Assembly: GCA_045616225.1 (NCBI GenBank)
Contig: JAZLGI010000076.1
Coordinates: forward strand, 1 to 28,451
Origin: JAZLGI01 sp045616225
GTDB lineage: Bacteria; Spirochaetota; Spirochaetia; Sphaerochaetales; Sphaerochaetaceae
Direction: 5' to 3'
DNA length: 28,451 nt
Shown piece after piece: positions 24,001 through 28,451 of the stretch; within the stretch, counting starts at the first letter, position 1; every line of letters begins with the position of its first letter. The notes beneath the pieces are model-generated. The model did not search any database, was not told the DNA's origin, and saw nothing but the letters and a program-made list of their open reading frames with translations. Made by a program: the position numbers and the translations under genes.

Positions 24001-25386
24001 ATGGGAAGATATTTTGGAACAGATGGTTTTAGAGGTGAAGCAAATAAAACTCTTACTGCAGACCATGCATATAAAGTGGGAAGGTTTCTCGGATGGTATT
24101 TCAAGAGCTTGAGAAATCAGCGTGGAGATAAAACAAACCCAAGAATAGTAATAGGAAAAGATACTAGAAGAAGTTGCTATATGTTTGAATACATGCTTGC
24201 CGGCGGAATTGTAGCCAGCGGCAGTGATGTTTATCTTATGCATGTAACCACAACTCCTTCAATTGCATATATTGCCCATACAGATGATTTTGACTGCGGA
24301 ATTATGATTACCGCCAGTCACAATCCTTACTATGACAATGGAATAAAAGTAATCAATCGTTTTGGAGAGAAGATGGAAGACTCTGTTCTTTCACTTTGCG
24401 AGGATTATATAGACGGAAAAATGGAATGTTTTGGACAGAAATGGGAAGAAATACCATTTGCCACCAGACATAACATGGGAGCCATGGTTGATTATGATTC
24501 CGGAAGAAACAGATACATGGGGTACCTTTTATCTCTGAGTAAATATTCATTTAAAGGAATTAAAGTTGGGCTTGACTGTGCTAACGGAACAACCTGGCAT
24601 ATGGCAAAAAGTGTTTTTGATGCTCTTGGTGCAAAAACTTATGTTATCAATGCAGATCCTAATGGTTTTAATGTCAATGAAAATTGCGGAAGTACACATA
24701 TAGAAGGTCTGCAACGTTTGGTTAAGGAGAAAGAGCTTGATGTTGGTTTTGCCTTTGACGGAGATGCAGACAGATGTCTTATTGTTGATGAAAAGGGAAA
24801 TGCACTTAACGGAGACCATATTCTTTACATATACGCAAACTATATGAAAGAGAGAGGCAAGTTGCTAACCAATACAGTTGTTGCCACCGTAATGTCAAAC
24901 TTTGGTTTCTTCAAGGCACTTGATGCATCTGGAATAAATTATGTTAAGACAAAAGTAGGAGATAAATATGTTCATGACTATATGGCAGAACATGGTTGCA
25001 GAATTGGAGGAGAGCAGAGCGGACATATTATTTTCTCTAAATATTCTTCTACCGGTGACGGACTTCTCACAGCATTGAAAATAATGGAAGTCATGCTTGC
25101 TAAGAAGTCTTCCTTAAGTGAATTGGCAGAACCTATGGTAATGTACCCGCAGGTTCTTGAAAATGTCAGAGTAAAAGACAAAGCTCTTACTGTATCTGAT
25201 GAAGATGTTCAGGCAGAAATTCAAGAAGTGGAAAAAGAACTTGGAAACACAGGAAGAATACTGGTCAGAGAGAGTGGAACAGAACCTGTAATTAGAGTTA
25301 TGGTAGAAGCAGAAAAAACAGATATCTGTCAAAAGTGTGTAGACAGGGTTGTACAGGTAATCAAGATAAAGGGGTATACAGAATGA
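24001..25386 (+). CDS. glmM: Phosphoglucosamine mutase-type phosphohexomutase
   Basis: Interconverts glucosamine-6-phosphate and glucosamine-1-phosphate for peptidoglycan precursor synthesis. The 461-residue protein begins RYFGTDGFRGEAN, has the active-site phosphoserine Ser106 in TASHNP, the metal-binding loop DGDADR (253-258), the sugar-specificity loop GEQSGHII followed by TGDGLLTAL, and the C-terminal phosphate loop RESGTEPVIRVM. The GEQSGH and RESGTEP forms are typical of GlmM rather than ManB/PGM. It is slightly longer than E. coli GlmM (445). The stop overlaps the nagB start as ATGA. Its two neighbours, a GlmU-like acetyltransferase and NagB, both act on the same small amino-sugar pool. 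Confidence 0.93.
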   Translation: MGRYFGTDGFRGEANKTLTADHAYKVGRFLGWYFKSLRNQRGDKTNPRIVIGKDTRRSCYMFEYMLAGGIVASGSDVYLMHVTTTPSIAYIAHTDDFDCGIMITASHNPYYDNGIKVINRFGEKMEDSVLSLCEDYIDGKMECFGQKWEEIPFATRHNMGAMVDYDSGRNRYMGYLLSLSKYSFKGIKVGLDCANGTTWHMAKSVFDALGAKTYVINADPNGFNVNENCGSTHIEGLQRLVKEKELDVGFAFDGDADRCLIVDEKGNALNGDHILYIYANYMKERGKLLTNTVVATVMSNFGFFKALDASGINYVKTKVGDKYVHDYMAEHGCRIGGEQSGHIIFSKYSSTGDGLLTALKIMEVMLAKKSSLSELAEPMVMYPQVLENVRVKDKALTVSDEDVQAEIQEVEKELGNTGRILVRESGTEPVIRVMVEAEKTDICQKCVDRVVQVIKIKGYTE

Positions 25387-26171
25387 GAGTTATTATTCAG
25401 TCAGATTATGATAAAATGAGTACATGGACAGCAGAACACATAATTGCTGCTATCAATAACCATAAAGGTCCAAAGCCATTTGTTCTGGGACTTCCTACCG
25501 GGTCAAGTCCTCTTGGAGTTTATGCAAAATTGGTTGCCGCTTACAAAGAGAAAAGGGTTTCCTTCAAAAATGTGATTACTTTTAATATGGATGAATATGT
25601 TGGTCTTCCAAGAACCCATCATGAAAGTTATTGGTACTTTATGCACTCTAATTTCTTTGATCACATAGATATTCCTGCAGAGAATATCAATATTCTCAAT
25701 GGAAATGCAGAAGATCTTAATGCAGAATGTTCCCGTTATGAAGAGAAGATTGTCCAATGCGGAGGAATTGATCTCTTTTTAGGTGGAATAGGGGTAGATG
25801 GTCATATAGCATTTAACGAGCCTTTCAGCAGTCTTAATTCAAGAACACATCAACAAGCTCTTACAACAGATACAAAAATTGTAAATTCACGTTTTTTTGA
25901 CAATGATCCTAATAAAGTTCCTGCAACAGCTCTAACTGTTGGAGTTGGTACAATTACGGACGCAAGAGAAGTTGTTGTTGTAATCAATGGACATAACAAA
26001 GCAAAAGCTTTGGCTCAAACTGTTGAAGGACCGGTATCCGGGTTCTGTACTTGCAGTGCCCTTCAGCTCCACAAAAATGCTATTATTGTATGTGATGAAG
26101 CTGCATGTGGAGAACTTAAGGTAGATTCTTACAGATATTTCAAAGATATAGAAAAATCAGAGATTCTCTGA
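25383..26171 (+). CDS. nagB: Glucosamine-6-phosphate deaminase
   Basis: Converts glucosamine-6-phosphate to fructose-6-phosphate and ammonia, opening amino-sugar catabolism. The 262-residue protein is close to E. coli NagB (266). Catalytic residues line up: Asp70 in NMDEYVG, and Asp139, His141 and Glu146 in GVDGHIAFNEP (E. coli Asp72, Asp141, His143, Glu148). The phosphate loop is GLPTGSSPLGVY. The ATG at 25383 is chosen because it overlaps the glmM stop as ATGA and starts MRVII, as in the family; an upstream in-frame ATG lies inside glmM. No nagA follows. A long hairpin covers its stop codon. Confidence 0.96.
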   Translation: MRVIIQSDYDKMSTWTAEHIIAAINNHKGPKPFVLGLPTGSSPLGVYAKLVAAYKEKRVSFKNVITFNMDEYVGLPRTHHESYWYFMHSNFFDHIDIPAENINILNGNAEDLNAECSRYEEKIVQCGGIDLFLGGIGVDGHIAFNEPFSSLNSRTHQQALTTDTKIVNSRFFDNDPNKVPATALTVGVGTITDAREVVVVINGHNKAKALAQTVEGPVSGFCTCSALQLHKNAIIVCDEAACGELKVDSYRYFKDIEKSEIL

Positions 26172-26205
26172 ATAATGAGAAACTTTCAGAAGTTTCTCAT
26201 TATTC
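26170..26205. terminator. Bidirectional hairpin terminator between nagB and argR
   Basis: A perfect 16-bp inverted repeat, GAATAATGAGAAACTT / AAGTTTCTCATTATTC, with a TCAG loop. It spans the nagB TGA and the argR TAA, so both convergent messages end in it. T-tracts are poor on both sides, and termination strength is uncertain. Confidence 0.75.
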
Positions 26206-26667
26206 TATTTCCGGAATTCTTGTCTTAAAGCTTTCCAATAAGTCTTCTTTTGTCATTCCTTCTCTTAGAATAACAAAAATGGTATCGTCTCCGGCAAGAG
26301 TTCCTAAGATTTCAGGCAAACCCAATACATCAAAGGCCACGGCTACGCTGTTTGCGTGTCCCGGTCTTGTTTTTATTACACCAAAATTACCGCTGAATTC
26401 AATTGAAATAATACCTCTTCTGACATCCTGTATGTAGCTTTTTTCTGACTCTGCTACAAGGTCGTTTTCAGGGAGTGAGTAGTAATAACCGCTCCATCCG
26501 TCAGAAATTTTTCCAACCTTAAGCATTTTCAAGTCTCTTGAAAGAGTTGCCTGAGTAACATCATAGCCATCATCTTTAAGCATTTGAAGGAGAGTATCCT
26601 GATTATCAATTCTGTTCTTTTTTATCATTTCCTTGACTGCGGCAAGGCGGTTGTAACGCTGTTTCAT
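26200..26667 (-). CDS. argR: Arginine repressor ArgR
   Basis: A hexameric arginine-sensing regulator of arginine synthesis and breakdown. The 155-residue length is typical. The N-terminal winged helix (1-70) has RLAAVKEMI, GYDVTQATLSRDLKML and KVGKISDG. The C-terminal core has the trimer and arginine-binding segments RPGHANSVAVAFD and GTLAGDDTIFVI, including the paired aspartates that contact arginine. It is monocistronic, convergent with nagB and divergent from the pseudouridine synthase gene. No clear ARG box was found by eye in its upstream region. GGAG lies six bases before the ATG. Confidence 0.95.
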   Translation of the reverse strand: MKQRYNRLAAVKEMIKKNRIDNQDTLLQMLKDDGYDVTQATLSRDLKMLKVGKISDGWSGYYYSLPENDLVAESEKSYIQDVRRGIISIEFSGNFGVIKTRPGHANSVAVAFDVLGLPEILGTLAGDDTIFVILREGMTKEDLLESFKTRIPEIE

Positions 26668-26719
26668 ATAAGCTCCGTTTTTATAAGAATTTGCATATTA
26701 TTACAATTTGACAACAAAG

Positions 26720-26749
26720 ATTATACATATGTTATTCCAAAATACGCAA
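26720..26749 (-). promoter_or_regulatory. Candidate argR promoter
   Basis: On the minus strand: -35 TTGCGT (26749-26744), an 18-bp spacer, then a perfect -10 TATAAT (26725-26720). The spacer includes the palindrome ACATATGT. Opposite-strand TTGACA at 26708-26713 points towards the rsuA-type gene but lacks a good -10 at normal spacing. Confidence 0.6.
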
Positions 26750-26849
26750 GTTATAATTGTGAAATGTCTGAATTGTTGCATAACTGAAGGTTTTTGAGAC
26801 AGCCGTTATACATTTTACATTCATAAGAAGATTTGTCATAATCTGGAAT

Positions 26850-27524
26850 ATGAGTATTCAAAGATTGGATAAGGCTCTCTCAGATGTAGGTTTTGCCTCA
26901 AGGAAAGAGATAAAAACAATGGTTAAACGTTCACAAATATCTGTGAATGGTCAAATAGTAAAGCAATGTGATTTGAAAGTAGATACAGAAAAAGATTCTG
27001 TTGAAATCAATGGGCATAAAATAGAGCTTTTAAGAAAGATTGTAGGTATTCTTAACAAACCTGCAGGTTATGTTACGTCTACAGAAGACCCAAGAGACCC
27101 TACTGTTATGGAACTTATTCCTGAGAAATACAGATTAATGGGGCTTGTCCCTGCCGGAAGGCTTGATAAGGATACAGAGGGACTGCTGGTTTTTACAAAT
27201 GACGGAGATTTGATTCACAAGCTTATATCGCCCAAAGCCAAGACTTTAAAAGTCTACTTTGTCAGACATGATGGAATTGTCACAGAAGAAGATATAGATG
27301 CTTTTAGTAAGGGAATTGAGCTTAAAGACGGCACAAAATGTCTTCCTGCAGAATTGGAAGTAATTGATGAACACAGTTGTTATGTGAAAATCAACGAAGG
27401 CAAATATCATCAGGTCAGGAGAATGATGGCCTCAAGACAATTGCATGTTGAATATCTTAAACGTATTAAAGAAGGAGATTTTGAGCTTGGAAACCTTCCA
27501 TGCGGAGAATTCATTGAGTTGTGA
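26850..27524 (+). CDS. rsuA: RsuA-type 16S rRNA pseudouridine synthase
   Basis: A 224-residue enzyme of the RsuA/RluB/E/F family. The N-terminal S4 RNA-binding domain (RLDKALSDVGFASRKEI...QISVNGQIVK) covers about 5-60. The synthase domain has NKPAGYVTSTEDPRDPTVMELI, the catalytic aspartate in AGRLDKDTEGLLVFTNDG, and the late motif INEGKYHQVRRMM. The V-x-ST-x-D-x-x-x-PTV segment is nearer RsuA (16S position 516) than RluB, so RsuA is preferred, though an RluB or RluF role is possible. The ribosome site is weak (TGGA). It probably ends in the hairpin at 27551-27593. Confidence 0.85.
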   Translation: MSIQRLDKALSDVGFASRKEIKTMVKRSQISVNGQIVKQCDLKVDTEKDSVEINGHKIELLRKIVGILNKPAGYVTSTEDPRDPTVMELIPEKYRLMGLVPAGRLDKDTEGLLVFTNDGDLIHKLISPKAKTLKVYFVRHDGIVTEEDIDAFSKGIELKDGTKCLPAELEVIDEHSCYVKINEGKYHQVRRMMASRQLHVEYLKRIKEGDFELGNLPCGEFIEL

Positions 27525-27550
27525 AAAATATACACACTGAAATGAAAAAG

Positions 27551-27593
27551 TAAATGCAACAAAACCCGAGCAGGGAGTTGCATTTAAATTTTT
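27551..27593 (+). terminator. Hairpin with T-tract: rsuA terminator and/or IS30 left end
   Basis: A perfect 10-bp inverted repeat, TAAATGCAAC (27551-27560) and GTTGCATTTA (27577-27586), encloses an inner CCC-GAGCA-GGG stem and is followed by AA and five T. It lies 26 bp after the rsuA-type stop. The right arm is also a plausible start of the IS30 terminal repeat, so the structure may serve both roles. Confidence 0.6.
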
Positions 27594-28451
27594 AGCTCCA
27601 AAGTGCATTTAGTCTTACAATAAAACTCTGAAGGTGTCATGTCTTGTTGAGGAGGACAGAAAATGAAAGAGCACATGACGCTCAATGAGAGATTGAAAAT
27701 AGAACAGATGTTGAATGCAAAGCATAACTTTGCAGACATAGCAAGAGAGATTGGTAAAAACAGATCAACCATATCCAGGGAAATAAGCAAACACACAACA
27801 GAAGTAAAGAAAACACCATACGGGAGAACATTTAATGATTGCAAGAAACGAATGAATTGTCCGGCGATGGAGAACTGTGGAAATATCTACTGTCGAAGAG
27901 TTAGTTGTACAAATTGCAACAAAGGATGTGGTTCAAAGAAATGCAGTCATTATGAAAGAGAGCTATGTTTAAAGCTGGAAAAGGCTCCCTATGTATGTAA
28001 TGGGTGTCTGGATTTTAATAAATGTACTTTAACAAAAGTACTTTACGATGGAGCAAAGGCAGAAATTGAATATCAAAAAGAGCTGAAGGAAAGCAGAGAA
28101 GGTTTTGCAATTACAAGAGTAGAGGCAGAAAAGATACAAAGCAATTTAAAGCCATTGATACAACAAGGACATTCAGTTTACGGAGCATTAGAGTCAAGTA
28201 AAGAAGATATTCCGTACACGCCGAAAACACTGTACACATACATAAATGCAGGAGTGTTTCCTGAGATTAAGAATATTGATTTACCACGTAAGGTAAAGTA
28301 CAAACCTAGGAAAAAGAAAACAGACTTTACTTACAAAAGTGAACGTAAATGCAGAGAGTACAGACATAAAGAGGACTTTGATATTTTTATGCAAGAGAAT
28401 CCGGGAACATCTGTAACAGAAATGGATACAGTAGAAGGTCCCAGAGATGAA
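27577..28451 (+). mobile_element. IS30-family insertion sequence, left part (cut by window edge)
   Basis: Inferred from the IS30-type transposase gene and an AT-rich leader of about 85 bp with a candidate left terminal repeat starting near GTTGCATTTA. The right end is outside the window, so the terminal repeat and target duplication cannot be confirmed and the left boundary is approximate. Confidence 0.6.
27663..28451 (+). CDS. IS30-family transposase, N-terminal part (runs off the window)
   Basis: An open frame of 263 codons to the window edge, without interruption. It starts MKEHMTLNERLKIEQML at an ATG after GAGGAGGAC. An N-terminal helix-turn-helix (FADIARE-IGKNRSTISREI) is followed by a cysteine-rich segment (C-P-A-M-E-N-C ... 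C-T-N-C-N-K-G-C ... APYVCNGC) typical of many IS30 transposases, then TLYTYINAG and LPRKVKYKPRKKK. Near the edge, TEMDTVEG supplies the first Asp of the DDE catalytic triad. The rest of the catalytic core is beyond the window. Nothing indicates that this copy is inactive. Confidence 0.93.
   Translation, partial: MKEHMTLNERLKIEQMLNAKHNFADIAREIGKNRSTISREISKHTTEVKKTPYGRTFNDCKKRMNCPAMENCGNIYCRRVSCTNCNKGCGSKKCSHYERELCLKLEKAPYVCNGCLDFNKCTLTKVLYDGAKAEIEYQKELKESREGFAITRVEAEKIQSNLKPLIQQGHSVYGALESSKEDIPYTPKTLYTYINAGVFPEIKNIDLPRKVKYKPRKKKTDFTYKSERKCREYRHKEDFDIFMQENPGTSVTEMDTVEGPRDE

Noticed and set aside
26668..26849. ARG boxes between argR and the rsuA-type gene
   Set aside because: Several AT-rich stretches loosely resemble ARG boxes, but none shows a convincing 18-bp palindrome by eye.
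27584..27844. 86-codon minus-strand frame at the IS30 start
   Set aside because: It is antisense to the transposase N-terminus; the plus-strand frame has a ribosome site and clear IS30 motifs.
1..28451. CRISPR array, tRNA or rRNA genes, toxin-antitoxin pair or phage genes
   Set aside because: No regularly spaced repeats, cloverleaf-like sequences or matching small gene pairs were noticed on reading both strands; tRNAscan or an HMM search was not possible here.

Overview
This is a gene-dense, AT-rich bacterial chromosome segment with short intergenic gaps, many start/stop overlaps, and an IS fragment at each end. The mix suggests an anaerobic, low-GC bacterium: aspartate-family amino-acid synthesis using ThrH, a lysine riboswitch on an NhaC-type transporter, a GlpA/BFD-type flavoprotein, a GlmU-like beta-helix protein beside glmM, and a molybdo-hydroxylase-like cluster. 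A host-associated spirochaete of the Treponema type is my best guess. A clostridial Firmicute is the main alternative. No rRNA, tRNA or CRISPR array was seen, so the taxonomy is inference.

Layout. (1) Bases 1-180 hold the last 28 codons of an IS110-family transposase and the leader of a CotH-family lipoprotein gene (181-1734, + strand). (2) From 16417 down to 1731, eleven genes run head to tail on the minus strand with gaps of at most 49 bp: thrC, thrH, ligA, a short ModE-like regulator, three subunits resembling a molybdenum hydroxylase (Mo, 2Fe-2S and FAD), rsmD, dnaE, a yggT-family gene and recG. (3) A 118-bp divergent region holds a perfect palindrome; to its right lies hom-lysC-asd on the plus strand. 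thrC-thrH and hom-lysC-asd together cover aspartate to homoserine to threonine, with ThrH likely standing in for homoserine kinase. (4) A strong promoter, a lysine riboswitch and a Rho-independent terminator precede an NhaC-family transporter, the predicted lysine importer LysW, which has its own terminator. (5) A plus-strand operon follows: FAD/BFD oxidoreductase, beta-helix acetyltransferase-like protein, glmM and nagB. glmM and nagB draw on glucosamine-6-phosphate in opposite directions (cell-wall UDP-GlcNAc versus catabolism). (6) argR converges on nagB through a shared 16-bp hairpin and diverges from an rsuA-type pseudouridine synthase gene. (7) An IS30-family element begins after a 10-bp inverted repeat and runs off the right edge.

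The least ordinary parts are the degenerate molybdo-hydroxylase cluster, which keeps all eight Fe-S cysteines but appears to have lost Mo-site motifs; the compact riboswitch switch built on an 11-nt duplication; and the ThrH and split-GlmU pathway variants. I see no clear new defence or mobile system.
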